52,298 bases of DNA from the NCBI GenBank assembly GCA_019245115.1, contig JAFARZ010000363.1:1-52298 (forward strand), written 5' to 3'. The stretch comes from Streptosporangiaceae bacterium (GTDB lineage Bacteria; Actinomycetota; Actinomycetes; Streptosporangiales; Streptosporangiaceae). This document shows, piece by piece, positions 31,010 to 39,462 of the stretch. A program made the translations under genes and the position numbers. The notes below the pieces were generated by a model, which saw only the letters and a list, made by a program, of their open reading frames with translations, did not search any database and was not told the DNA's origin. The first letter of the stretch is position 1, and the number at the start of each line of letters is the position of its first letter.

Positions 31010-31960
31010 ATGACGCGCTACGGATACTTTCTGTCGTCGGAGGAGTACGACCCGGGCAGCCTGATCAGACAGGCGACGCTGGCGGAGCAGGCTGGGTTCG
31101 AGGCGCTGTGGATCTCCGATCACTTCCATCCGTGGCTTGACGAGCAGGGGGAATCGAGTTTCGTCTGGTCCGTCATCGGAGCAATCTCGCAGGTCACCGA
31201 CCTGCCCATCACCACCGCGGTCACCTGCCCGACGGTCCGGATCCATCCCGCGATCATCGCGCAGGCGGCCGCGACCGCGGGCCTGCTGACCAACGGCAAG
31301 TTCAACCTCGGCCTCGGCACCGGCGAGGCGCTGAACGAGCACATCACCGGGCAGCGCTGGCCGAGCGCCGCCGAACGCAGGGAGATGCTGGAAGAGGCCA
31401 TCGAGATCATCGTGCAGCTGTTCACCGGCGAGCAGCTCACCCACCACGGCAAGCACTACCAGGTGGACACCGCCCGGCTGTACTCGACGCCGGCTCAGCC
31501 GCCGCCCGTCTACGTGTCGGGCTTCGGCGGCCATTCCGCCCGGATGGCGGCCAAGGTGGCCGACGGGTATATCTGCATGGGTCCGAAGGCCGACCTGATC
31601 CAGATCTACCGCGACGAAGGCGGTGAGGGGCCCGTCCAGGGCGGCATCAAGGGCTGCTGGGGGAAAGACGAGCACAGTGCGCGCAAGACCATGCACCGGC
31701 TCTGGCCGACCGACAGCATCCCGGGGGAGTCCGCGCAGCTGCTGCCGCTGCCCAGGCACTTCGAGCAGCTCTCGGAGCTGATCACCGAAGACATGATCGA
31801 AGCGCCGCACGGGCCGGACCCGGATCCGTATCTCAAGGCCATCGAGGCCTACCAACAAGCAGGCTTCGACGAGGTGTACCTGGGTCAGATCGGCGGTAAT
31901 GAAGAAGGCTTCTTCGACTTCGCCAGCGGCCAGCTGCTGCCGCGCCTCCGGGAGGGCTGA
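31010..31960 (+). CDS. LLM-class F420-dependent oxidoreductase (FGD-like family)
   Basis: This TIM-barrel oxidoreductase of 316 residues is of the luciferase-like monooxygenase superfamily and resembles F420-dependent glucose-6-phosphate dehydrogenase and its TIGR03557-type relatives. Motifs include LWISDHFHPW near residue 40, ITTAVTCPTVRIHPAIIAQA, GLGTGEALNEHITG and AKVADGYICMGP. It probably oxidises or reduces a metabolite with the deazaflavin F420; the substrate cannot be told from sequence. It precedes the FAD/Fe-S oxidase by nine bases, so the two are co-transcribed. Confidence 0.93.
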   Translation: MTRYGYFLSSEEYDPGSLIRQATLAEQAGFEALWISDHFHPWLDEQGESSFVWSVIGAISQVTDLPITTAVTCPTVRIHPAIIAQAAATAGLLTNGKFNLGLGTGEALNEHITGQRWPSAAERREMLEEAIEIIVQLFTGEQLTHHGKHYQVDTARLYSTPAQPPPVYVSGFGGHSARMAAKVADGYICMGPKADLIQIYRDEGGEGPVQGGIKGCWGKDEHSARKTMHRLWPTDSIPGESAQLLPLPRHFEQLSELITEDMIEAPHGPDPDPYLKAIEAYQQAGFDEVYLGQIGGNEEGFFDFASGQLLPRLREG

Positions 31961-31969
31961 CCAGCGCAG

Positions 31970-34918
31970 ATGGACACTGAGAAGCTCCAGCGCGCGCTTG
32001 AAGAGGCCGTCGACGGCGAAGTCCGGTTCGACGCCGGTTCCCGCGGCGCCTACGCGCACGATGGTTCCAACTACCGCATGCCGCCGATCGGCGTTGTCGT
32101 CCCGAAGACAGCCGAGGCCGCGGTCAGCGCCATAAAGACATGTAGCGAATTCAACGCTCCCGTGCTGTCCCGCGGTGGCGGCACCAGCCTGGCCGGACAG
32201 TGCTGCAACGAGGCCATCGTCATCGACTGGACCAAGTACTGCCACAACCTGTTGTCGGTGGACCCAGGCGGGCGGACCGCGATCGTCCAGCCCGGCATGG
32301 CGCTCGACAAGGTCAACGACGCGGTCCGGAAGTACGGCCTGATGGTGGGCCCGAAGCCGTCGACGCACGTGAGCTGCACGATCGGCGGCATGATCGGGAA
32401 CAACTCCTGCGGGGCGAGTGCCCAGGCCTACGGCAAGATGGCCGACTCGGTGAAGCGTCTGGAGATCCTCACCTATGACGGCCTCCGTACCTGGGCCGGC
32501 CCGACCAGCGACGCCGACTACCAGCAGATACTCGCCGAAGGCGGCCGAAAAGCCGATATATACCGGAAACTCCAACAAATCCGCGACAAATACCTCGGCC
32601 AGATCAGGACCGGCTACCCGGACATCCCGCGCCGGGTGTCTGGCTACAACCTCGACTACCTGCTGCCCGAGAAGCAGTTCCACGTGGCCCGGGCGCTGGT
32701 CGGCAGCGAATCCACGCTGGTCACGGTGCTCACCGCCGAGATCAGCCTGGTCGAGATACCGAAGTACCGGTCGCTGGTCGTGCTCGGCTACCCCGACATC
32801 GCCGAGGCCGCCGACGTGGTCCCGCTGGTGGTAGAGCACCAGCCGCTCGCCTGCGAGGGTTTGGACGACGTGCTGATCTCGCTCGAGCGCGAGGAGCACC
32901 TCGGCGGCGAGTCGCTGCGCAAGCTGCCCGAGGGAGCCGGCTGGCTGATGATCCAGTTCGGCGGGGACACCGAGCAAGAGGCCCAGCAGCGGGCGCAGGG
33001 GCTCATCGCGGCGGTGCAGGCCGACGGGGAGCATCCCAAGCCGCACGTCGCCTACATCGACGACCCGGCCGTCGAGGACAACCTGTGGGAGGTCCGCGAG
33101 CTGGGCCTGGGCGCCACTGCCTATCCGCCGGGCAAGCACGAGACGCACGAGGGCTGGGAGGACGCCGCGGTGCCGCCGGAGCGTCTCGGCGACTACCTTC
33201 GTGACTTCCGTATCCTGCTGACGAGGCACGATTATCACGCGGCATCGCTGTACGGGCACTTCGGCCAGGGCTGCGTGCACACCCGCATACCGTTCGAGCT
33301 GCGCACCGAGACCGGTATCGGCAACTACCGGTCGTTCGTGGAGCAGGCCGCCGAACTGGTCGTAGCCTACGGCGGCTCGCTGTCCGGCGAGCACGGCGAC
33401 GGGCAGTCGCGCGGCGAGTTGCTGCCCGCGATGTTCGGCCCGGACCTGATCCGCGCGTTCGGCGAATACAAGGCGGTGTTCGACCCGGACAACCGGATGA
33501 ATCCCGGCAAGGTGGTTCATCCGAACCGGCTGGACGACAACCTGACGCTGCGTGGCTGGTTCCCGCCCGAGCCGCGGACGTTCTTCGACTACCCGCACGA
33601 CGACGGGAAGTTCTCCAGCGCGGCCTCCCGGTGCGTGGGCGTCGGCAAGTGCCGCGGCGACGAGGGCGGGGTGATGTGCCCCAGCTACCGGGTGACCCGC
33701 GAAGAGGAGCACTCAACCCGCGGCCGCGCGCGGCTGCTGATGGAGATGGTGCGCGGCGAAATGCGCCCGGGCCAGGTCGTTTCCGGCGGATGGCGCTCCG
33801 AGGAGGTCCGCGACGCGCTCGACCTGTGCCTGGCCTGCAAGGGATGCCGGAAGGAATGCCCGGTCGGTGTCGACATGGCGACATACAAGGCCGAATTCCT
33901 CGCGCATCACTACGCCGGCCGGCTGCGTCCCGCGGCCCACTACTCGATGGGCTGGCTGCCCGCTGTCTCATGGCTGGTGACCGCAGTCCCCGGCTTGGCG
34001 GGAATCGTGAACCTCGCTGCTCACACTCCGGGAATTCAGGCCCTTATAAAACGAAGTGGTGGCATCGATCCGGAACGCGAAATCCCTCGTTTCGCGGGGC
34101 GGCCGTTCACGAAGTGGTTCACGGCCCGGGGTGGCTCGCGTGAATCATCGGGGCGGCGCGTGATCCTGTGGCCGGACACCTTCAGCAATCACTTCCATCC
34201 CGAGGTCGCGCAAGCCGCGGTGACCGTGCTGGAAAGCGCGGGATTCTCGGTTGAGGTGCCGATGAAGCCGATGTGCTGCGGGCTTACCTGGATCTCCACC
34301 GGCCAGCTCGGCGTGGCTTCGCGAGTGCTGCGGCGGACCTTGCGCGCCCTGCGGCCCGCCCTGCGCGCTGGCGTACCGGTGGTCGTCCTGGAACCGTCCT
34401 GCGCGGCGGTGTTCCGCGCTGACGCGGCGGAACTGCTGGGGTCCGACGATGCCCGGCTGCTCGCGTCGCGCACCAAGACGCTGGCCGAGATCCTGACCGA
34501 GTCGGGCTGGACGCCGCGCGGGGTCCTGGAGCGGCTGGCCGAGCGGCCGCCGCCTGCCGGAGTGCCGCGCCGTGCGGTCGCCCAGGTGCACTGCCATCAG
34601 CACGCCATCATGGGCTTCGACCCCGACGTGTCGCTGATACGGCAGTGCGGCGTCGAGGTTTCCGTGCTCGACTCCGGCTGCTGCGGCCTGGCCGGGAACT
34701 TCGGCTTCGAGCGGGGCCACTACGACGTATCGGCGGCGTGCGCGGAGCGCGGGCTGTGGCCCGCCGCCCGGGACGCGGACCCGGACACGGTGATGCTCGC
34801 CGACGGCTTCTCCTGCCGCACCCAGCTCGCCGCCGGGCACACCGGCCGCGAGGGATGGCACCTGGCCCAGCTGCTAGCACGCGTGATTGAAGAAAACCCG
34901 GAGAAAGGAAAGCCATGA
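31970..34918 (+). CDS. FAD-linked oxidase with Fe-S and CCG domains (D-2-hydroxyacid dehydrogenase type)
   Basis: This protein of 982 residues has an FAD-binding PCMH domain (about 30-205: VLSRGGGTSLAGQCCNEAIV, THVSCTIGGMIGNNSCG), an FAD-oxidase C-terminal domain (about 205-520, SGEHGDGQSRG), a 4Fe-4S module (CVGVGKC...GVMCPS and CLACKGCRKECP) and two CCG repeats (PMCCGLTW, DSGCCGLAGNFGFERGHYD). This is the layout of D-lactate or D-2-hydroxyacid dehydrogenases that feed electrons to quinones. It ends with an ATGA overlap onto the GlsB-like gene, so three genes from 31010 form one operon. A minus-strand frame of more than 1,000 codons opposite it is an artefact. Confidence 0.93.
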   Translation: MDTEKLQRALEEAVDGEVRFDAGSRGAYAHDGSNYRMPPIGVVVPKTAEAAVSAIKTCSEFNAPVLSRGGGTSLAGQCCNEAIVIDWTKYCHNLLSVDPGGRTAIVQPGMALDKVNDAVRKYGLMVGPKPSTHVSCTIGGMIGNNSCGASAQAYGKMADSVKRLEILTYDGLRTWAGPTSDADYQQILAEGGRKADIYRKLQQIRDKYLGQIRTGYPDIPRRVSGYNLDYLLPEKQFHVARALVGSESTLVTVLTAEISLVEIPKYRSLVVLGYPDIAEAADVVPLVVEHQPLACEGLDDVLISLEREEHLGGESLRKLPEGAGWLMIQFGGDTEQEAQQRAQGLIAAVQADGEHPKPHVAYIDDPAVEDNLWEVRELGLGATAYPPGKHETHEGWEDAAVPPERLGDYLRDFRILLTRHDYHAASLYGHFGQGCVHTRIPFELRTETGIGNYRSFVEQAAELVVAYGGSLSGEHGDGQSRGELLPAMFGPDLIRAFGEYKAVFDPDNRMNPGKVVHPNRLDDNLTLRGWFPPEPRTFFDYPHDDGKFSSAASRCVGVGKCRGDEGGVMCPSYRVTREEEHSTRGRARLLMEMVRGEMRPGQVVSGGWRSEEVRDALDLCLACKGCRKECPVGVDMATYKAEFLAHHYAGRLRPAAHYSMGWLPAVSWLVTAVPGLAGIVNLAAHTPGIQALIKRSGGIDPEREIPRFAGRPFTKWFTARGGSRESSGRRVILWPDTFSNHFHPEVAQAAVTVLESAGFSVEVPMKPMCCGLTWISTGQLGVASRVLRRTLRALRPALRAGVPVVVLEPSCAAVFRADAAELLGSDDARLLASRTKTLAEILTESGWTPRGVLERLAERPPPAGVPRRAVAQVHCHQHAIMGFDPDVSLIRQCGVEVSVLDSGCCGLAGNFGFERGHYDVSAACAERGLWPAARDADPDTVMLADGFSCRTQLAAGHTGREGWHLAQLLARVIEENPEKGKP

Positions 34919-35220
34919 CTCTCACGCTGTCCGTCATCATCGCGTGGATCCTCATCGGACTGGTGATCGGCGGACTGGCACGGCTGCTCGTGCCTGGCCG
35001 CCAGCACATCGGAATCCTGCTGACGATGCTGATCGGCATCGTGGCCGCGATAGTGGCCGGCATCATCACCACCGCGATCATCGGCGCTGGTCACACGGTG
35101 ATCACCTTTGTCGTCGCGCTGGTCGCCGCGGCTCTGCTGGTGAGCGCGTTCACCACCAGGGGATACCGGCACTACCGCGGCAATGGCCGCTACCGCCGCC
35201 GCCACTGGCTGCGCTGGTAG
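34915..35220 (+). CDS. GlsB/YeaQ/YmgE-type stress membrane protein
   Basis: This protein of 101 residues has three hydrophobic segments (about 5-25, 32-55, 62-80) and a basic tail RGYRHYRGNGRYRRRHWLRW. The N-terminal IIAWILIGLVIGGLARLLVP matches the transglycosylase-associated GlsB/YeaQ family of general-stress membrane proteins. Its ATG overlaps the stop of the oxidase gene by four bases. Confidence 0.88.
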   Translation: MTLTLSVIIAWILIGLVIGGLARLLVPGRQHIGILLTMLIGIVAAIVAGIITTAIIGAGHTVITFVVALVAAALLVSAFTTRGYRHYRGNGRYRRRHWLRW

Positions 35221-35242
35221 TGATCCTCGGGGAACATGAAAG

Positions 35243-35270
35243 GGCCCGCCGGCGCCTTCGCCGGCGGGCC
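35243..35270. terminator. Strong hairpin between convergent genes
   Basis: GGCCCGCCGGCG (35243-35254) and CGCCGGCGGGCC (35259-35270) form a perfect 12-base stem with a CCTT loop. It lies between the GlsB-like gene and the convergent hydrophobic-peptide gene and probably terminates both. Confidence 0.75.
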
Positions 35271-35289
35271 ACTTCACCGCTTGCGCTGG

Positions 35290-35448
35290 TTACCAGCGGT
35301 ACCATCTGCTCCCGCTGCCGCCCCGCAGGGCGAAGCCCAGAAGCCATACGATGAGGATGATCGCCGCGATCCACCACAGGGCATGCAAGGCGAAACCCAA
35401 CCCGCCGAATAGGATCGCTAGGATTAGAACCAGCAGAATCAACGCCAT
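35290..35448 (-). CDS. Tiny hydrophobic membrane protein 1 (52 residues)
   Basis: The minus strand encodes MALILLVLILAILFGGLGFA, LHALWWIAAIILIVWLLGFA and LRGGSGSRWYRW. It has two membrane-spanning stretches with a conserved GGLGFA-H-LWW centre and a basic, aromatic C-terminus. Its paralogue lies at 39052-39222 and shares nearly the whole pattern. AGGAGG at 35455-35460 is a perfect ribosome-binding site. Such hydrophobic peptides are typical SigB-regulon members in actinomycetes, and a GTTT-N14-GGGTAG promoter lies just upstream. Confidence 0.85.
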   Translation of the reverse strand: MALILLVLILAILFGGLGFALHALWWIAAIILIVWLLGFALRGGSGSRWYRW

Positions 35449-35484
35449 GGCGGCCCTCCTTGACCGTCGAATCTGACGGTTCAG

Positions 35485-35508
35485 CTACCCCACTGGAGAG
35501 TGCCAAAC
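35485..35508 (-). promoter_or_regulatory. Stress-type promoter GTTT-N14-GGGTAG
   Basis: On the minus strand GTTT (35505-35508) and GGGTAG (35485-35490) are 14 bases apart, 36 bases before the ATG at 35448. It lies in the divergent region shared with the PP2C phosphatase gene. Confidence 0.6.
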
Positions 35509-35544
35509 GCCTGCGGGCGAGCAGAGCGAGAGGCAACGGGAGAG

Positions 35545-37476
35545 ATGTCGCACAACGCATGGAACCCGGTCGGCGAGCCATCCCGGGGCATCGCCGGCCT
35601 GGCCGAGCGGAGCGAGGCGCTCCGGGAGGCAGCGGCGCTGCCGGACGCGGAGCCGCGAGAACTGCTCGACGCTGCCTTCGCCGAACTGGATGGCGCCATC
35701 GAGCTGCTCAGCGTGTGGGGCTCCGGCGACGACACGGACACCGGCGCCGGTGATCCCGGCGCCGAGGACCGGGCATCGGAGTCGCTCACCGCGGAGCGGC
35801 GCCTGCTGCGCGCGGTGTTCCAGCGCGCGCCCGTGCCGCTGTTCGTGCTGGCCCCGGACGGCACCGTCCGCCGCGCCAACTCGGCGGCGGGTGACCTGAT
35901 CGGCTCCGCTCCCGGCTACGCCACCGGACGGCCGCTGGTCGCGTTCGTCGATCTGGCGTCGCGGGCCGCGCTACAGAGCCAGATCGCCGCGGTCGCGCGG
36001 ACCGGGAACACCAGGCGGCTGAAGTGCAAGGTGCTCGGCCCGTCCGGCTCGATCGGCCATGACCTCAGCGTGAGCCGGATCGAGCTACCGGACGGGCAGC
36101 AGCTACTTGTGGTGGCGGTGGGCGGCGCCTTCATGGCCGCGCCCAAGCGCAAGCTCGACAGCCACGAACGATCCGACCCGCTGCACAGGATGACCCGCCG
36201 CATGGACACGGTCAGCGCCGTGACCAGGCTGCTGCTGGACAACAGCACGTTCAGCGAGGCGGTCACGCTGCAGCGGTGCGCCCGGCTGCTGGCTGGCCAC
36301 ATCGCGGGCTGGGTCATCGTCGACGTGGAACGGGCCGAGCAGCTCCGGCGGCAGTTCGTGATCGGGCCCCCCGGTGAGGCGGCGGAGGAGATGGCGCGTC
36401 AGGTCCGCGGGATCGATCCGCAGCCGGGCACCGCGCCATGGCAGGTTCACCTGGCCCGCAAGCCGAGGCTGATCTCGAACGCTGACGACGCGAAGCTGCT
36501 TGGCACGGCCGCTGACGGAACGTCGCTGCTGATGATGCTGGGTGTCAGCTCACTGCTGATCGTGCCGATCTTCGACGGCGCGACCAGCTACGGCACGCTG
36601 ACGCTGGCCCGGCGGGCGCAGGACGGGCGTTTCGAGATCGCCGACCTGGCGCTCATCGAGGAGATCGGGGAGCATCTGGGCGTCGCGATGCGCGTCGACC
36701 GGATGTTCCGGCACCGGGCCTCGGTGGCCGAGGCGCTACAGGCCAGCCTGCTGCCGGCCCGGCTGCCCGACATACCTGGCCTTGACCTGTCCGCCACTTA
36801 CCTTCCGGCCGGGCAGGGCCTGGATGTGAGCGGCGACTTCTACGATGTCTTCCCGGTGCCGAGCCTCTCCGGTGCCCCCGGATGGGGAATCACCATCGGC
36901 GACGTCTGCGGGAAGGGCCAGGAGGCCGCCGCGATGACCGCCGCGGCGCGGCACGCCATCCGGGTGCTGGCGGCATACGGCCCGGATCCCGGCGATGTGC
37001 TGGCCAGAGCCAACGAGATCATACTCGCCGGGGACTACGAGGACCGCTTCGTCACCGCCAAGCTCGCCTATCTCCAGTGGCAAGGCCGCGATCTGGCGGT
37101 CACGCTGGCCAGCGCCGGACATCCTGGCCCCGCGCTGGTCCGTTCGGACGGCCGGGTGGAGATGCTCGGCGGGGGAGGACTGCCGCTTGGCCTGTTCTCC
37201 AGCGCCGAGCAGCCCGAGGCGGAGCCGGCCTTGCAGACGCTCCGGCTGCACGCCGGCGATCTGCTGTTCTTCTTCTCCGACGGCGTGACCGATGCTCGCA
37301 GCGCGGACAAGGCCTTCTTCGAGGAACGCCTCGCGGACGAGCTGGCCGGGCTGGCCGGCCGGTCCGCGTCCGAGACCGCCCGGGCGATCCAGGGCGTGCT
37401 GGTCGGCTTTTCCAGTGACGAGCTGCGCGACGACCTGACCATCCTGGTGGCCCGCGTCACCGGCCCGCCGGAGTAG
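35545..37476 (+). CDS. PAS-GAF-PP2C (SpoIIE/RsbU-type) serine phosphatase
   Basis: This protein of 643 residues has a short N-terminal helical part, a PAS domain (about 75-200: LLRAVFQRAPVPLFVLAPDG), a GAF domain (about 225-395) and a PP2C/SpoIIE phosphatase (about 410-640: LQASLLPARLPDIPGLDLSA, VSGDFYDVF with the metal-binding Asp, IGDVCGKGQEAAAMTA, FFFSDGVTDAR). Such phosphatases reactivate anti-anti-sigma factors and so release stress sigma factors. A matching SigB-type sigma gene lies 0.6 kb downstream. I chose ATG 35545 (GGGAGAG just before) over GTG 35500, which would overlap a promoter. Confidence 0.93.
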   Translation: MSHNAWNPVGEPSRGIAGLAERSEALREAAALPDAEPRELLDAAFAELDGAIELLSVWGSGDDTDTGAGDPGAEDRASESLTAERRLLRAVFQRAPVPLFVLAPDGTVRRANSAAGDLIGSAPGYATGRPLVAFVDLASRAALQSQIAAVARTGNTRRLKCKVLGPSGSIGHDLSVSRIELPDGQQLLVVAVGGAFMAAPKRKLDSHERSDPLHRMTRRMDTVSAVTRLLLDNSTFSEAVTLQRCARLLAGHIAGWVIVDVERAEQLRRQFVIGPPGEAAEEMARQVRGIDPQPGTAPWQVHLARKPRLISNADDAKLLGTAADGTSLLMMLGVSSLLIVPIFDGATSYGTLTLARRAQDGRFEIADLALIEEIGEHLGVAMRVDRMFRHRASVAEALQASLLPARLPDIPGLDLSATYLPAGQGLDVSGDFYDVFPVPSLSGAPGWGITIGDVCGKGQEAAAMTAAARHAIRVLAAYGPDPGDVLARANEIILAGDYEDRFVTAKLAYLQWQGRDLAVTLASAGHPGPALVRSDGRVEMLGGGGLPLGLFSSAEQPEAEPALQTLRLHAGDLLFFFSDGVTDARSADKAFFEERLADELAGLAGRSASETARAIQGVLVGFSSDELRDDLTILVARVTGPPE

Positions 37477-37494
37477 TTGGCGGTTGGCAGGCCC

Positions 37495-37722
37495 CCGCCG
37501 GATATGCGGGGATACGGGCGTTATGTGCGGCTGTTGAGGCTGGATGACCTGGAGGAAAAGAGCCTATCGGAAAGAAGGGCGCCGGAAACCGACGCCCTTC
37601 CCTCCGCGGGACCCTTATCTTCCATGCGATGGCTGGCTCGTGTGCCCGACATTAGCCAATATGCGCAGTTCGCCGAGCTGCTAGCACGTCAGGACGAAGA
37701 ATGACATGTCCGACATGTCGCA
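37495..37722 (+). repeat. Dispersed intergenic repeat, copy B
   Basis: Aligns with copy A over its whole length and contains its own hairpin core: GAAGGGCG (37574-37581) pairs with CGCCCTTC (37593-37600) around an 11-base loop. It ends with GACATGTCCGACATGTCGCA. It fills the space between two convergent genes, so its hairpin may terminate both. A 75-codon plus-strand frame through it is not considered a gene. Confidence 0.7.
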
Positions 37723-37737
37723 TGCCGACATCGCCGG

Positions 37738-38094
37738 CTACTCCTCGTAGATGTCCTCGGTGACTTCCGTTTCGCCCGGGACGTGTTCCGGATTGGGGTC
37801 GCCGGTGCCGACCGGCAGGCCCGCCCGGACCCGCGTGTTAGCTGGGTTGCGGGTGACGTAGGGCGGGTACGTGATTTCCTCCACCGGGCCGTCCCGCCGG
37901 GCCTCATAGCGGCGCACGAACATGCGCCGGCCGATCCAGCCGTAGCTGCGGCGCGGGATGGCCATGCCGATGACACCGATGAGCATGAGGATGTAGCCGG
38001 CCGTGTGCAGGTTGAAGACGGAGGTGTTGGCGGTAACCGCGAACGCCAGGATGGCCCCGACGCAGATCAACGCGAGTCCGGTACCAATTTTCAT
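37738..38094 (-). CDS. DUF6458-like small membrane protein
   Basis: This protein of 118 residues begins MKIGTGLALICVGAILAFAV, followed by a second membrane segment (about 31-48, HTAGYILMLIGVIGMAI), then a basic stretch RRSYGWIGRRMFVRRYEARR and an acidic cytoplasmic tail ending TEDIYEE. Two-helix proteins of this kind are common and of unknown function in actinomycetes. The ATG at 38092-38094 follows AGAGGA. It begins 16 bases after the sigma factor gene and is probably in the same operon. Confidence 0.82.
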   Translation of the reverse strand: MKIGTGLALICVGAILAFAVTANTSVFNLHTAGYILMLIGVIGMAIPRRSYGWIGRRMFVRRYEARRDGPVEEITYPPYVTRNPANTRVRAGLPVGTGDPNPEHVPGETEVTEDIYEE

Positions 38095-38110
38095 GAGGGA
38101 TTCCTCTCGT

Positions 38111-38887
38111 TCACGCCGCGCCCATGGGCTCGATGAGCTGGCTGCGCAGATGGGCAAGCGCCCTGCTGAGCAGTCGGGACACATGCATCTGGGATATGCC
38201 CAGGCGATCGCCGATCTCGGTCTGGGTGAGGTTCCCGTAGAACCGCATCACCAGGATCCGCTGCTCACGTTCGGGCAGCTCGTCCCAGTGCGCGTTGAGC
38301 GCTTCCATATCGATGGTGAGCTCGACCGAGTGGTCGTCTTCGCCGAGCACGTCGGCGAGCTGCGCGGGGTCCTCCCGGTCCGAAAGCGGCGCGTCAAGTG
38401 AGTAAGTGCTGAACACCAGGTCGGCCTGGCGCGCTTCCCGCACGTCGTCCTCAGCGACGCCAAGCCGCTCGGCCAGCTCGGTGTCGGTGGGCGCGCGACC
38501 GAGCTGATGAGTCATATCCTCGACGGCCTTGCGCATCTCGAGCAGTAGTTCCTGGGCTTGCCGGCGGACATGTATCTGCCAGCGCTTGTCACGGAAGTGA
38601 CGCTTGATCTCACCGCTGACACATGGCTGGGCGTAGGCCGACAGGCTGTCTCCGACCTCAGGGTCGTAGTTGTTGATGGCTTTCAGCAGGCCCACGTACC
38701 CGACCTGCATGAGGTCTTCGGTCGGTTCGGGGCTACCGCGGTACTGGCGGACACACGACCGGACCAGCTTGGCATAGCGTTCGACGAGGATCTCGCAGAT
38801 AGCGCCCCGCTCCTCACTGCCCCTGGGCAGCGCGCGCAGCTGGGACAGGAGAGCGTTGTCGGGCAGATCCTCTAGTTCCGCACGCAT
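38111..38887 (-). CDS. SigB/SigF-family RNA polymerase sigma factor
   Basis: This sigma-70 family protein of 258 residues is of the stress/sporulation group. Region 2 reads EPTEDLMQVGYVGLLKAINN with SLSAYAQPCVSGEIKRHFRD, region 3 TDTELAERLGVAEDDV, and region 4 LPEREQRILVMRFYGNLTQT...ISQMHVSRLLSRALAHLR. It should direct RNA polymerase to GTTT-N14-16-GGGTA promoters, and many such sites lie in this window. The ATG at 38885-38887 follows TGAGGAGAG; the longer frame to 38953 would cross the promoter. No anti-sigma factor gene is adjacent, so its control probably lies elsewhere, plausibly through the nearby PP2C phosphatases. Confidence 0.95.
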   Translation of the reverse strand: MRAELEDLPDNALLSQLRALPRGSEERGAICEILVERYAKLVRSCVRQYRGSPEPTEDLMQVGYVGLLKAINNYDPEVGDSLSAYAQPCVSGEIKRHFRDKRWQIHVRRQAQELLLEMRKAVEDMTHQLGRAPTDTELAERLGVAEDDVREARQADLVFSTYSLDAPLSDREDPAQLADVLGEDDHSVELTIDMEALNAHWDELPEREQRILVMRFYGNLTQTEIGDRLGISQMHVSRLLSRALAHLRSQLIEPMGAA

Positions 38888-38934
38888 TGTCAAAGTTCTC
38901 TCCTCAGGCCCGGAAACGACGGACGCATAGGGGT

Positions 38935-38958
38935 GTGCCCGATGGAGGATCAATAAAC
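38935..38958 (-). promoter_or_regulatory. Possible autoregulatory promoter of the sigma factor gene
   Basis: On the minus strand GTTT (38955-38958) is followed after 14 bases by GGGCAC (38935-38940), a SigB/SigF-like site with one mismatch in the GGGTA core, 47 bases before the ATG. Confidence 0.4.
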
Positions 38959-39051
38959 GTACGAGAGTGTGATGCTCGTCACATAATGCGGCCAGGTCAA
39001 CGGACCGATCATCGGACCGCTGACCCGGCCGGGGTATTGCTCAGGCGCTAC

Positions 39052-39222
39052 CTACCATCGATACCAGCGCCGTCGTGAGCCACCCCCTTCGCCTACACGC
39101 ACGACGAAGCCGATCAGCCAGAGCACCAGCACCACGAGGGCGATCCACCACAGGACGTGGATAGCGAAGCCGAGGCCGCCGAGGATTAGGGCAAGAAGCA
39201 GAACCAGCAGGATTATGGCCAT
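39052..39222 (-). CDS. Tiny hydrophobic membrane protein 2 (56 residues)
   Basis: Begins MAIILLVLLLALILGGLGFA, then IHVLWWIALVVLVLWLIGFV and VRVGEGGGSRRRWYRW. It is a paralogue of the 52-residue protein at 35290-35448, with the same two hydrophobic stretches, GGLGFA motif, LWW centre and RWYRW end. AAAGAGG precedes the ATG at 39220-39222. A GTGT-N15-GGGTAA promoter lies 35 bases upstream. It is likely a stress-induced membrane protein. Confidence 0.85.
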   Translation of the reverse strand: MAIILLVLLLALILGGLGFAIHVLWWIALVVLVLWLIGFVVRVGEGGGSRRRWYRW

Positions 39223-39257
39223 GGTTTGATACCTCTTTCCGTTGAACAGGCTCTCGA

Positions 39258-39282
39258 TTACCCGCGTCGGCGCGTTCCACAC
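39258..39282 (-). promoter_or_regulatory. Stress-type promoter GTGT-N15-GGGTAA
   Basis: On the minus strand GTGT (39279-39282) and GGGTAA (39258-39263) are 15 bases apart and lead into the hydrophobic-protein gene starting at 39222. Confidence 0.5.
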
Positions 39283-39462
39283 ACATGATCTCGCCACGTG
39301 TCGGACAAATCACGCATGGTGATTCCAAGCCGACGGCGGCCCTGTGAACTTTCCGGCAAATGGGATGGGAATGGAGGCATGAACTAACGAGGCAGGGGAA
39401 GCGGGCATGTGCTGCGTGAGATCGCCGCAGTCAGGAGCCGCTCCCAGAACGTGAGGAAGCCG

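Noticed and set aside
30473..33712. Minus-strand open frame of 1079 codons opposite the F420 and FAD oxidases
   Set aside because: It spans two conserved plus-strand genes and the intergenic palindromes; the sequence has no domain resemblance.
37477..37704. 75-codon plus-strand gene inside repeat copy B
   Set aside because: The frame coincides with the dispersed repeat, is not kept open in copy A or C, and has no ribosome-binding site.
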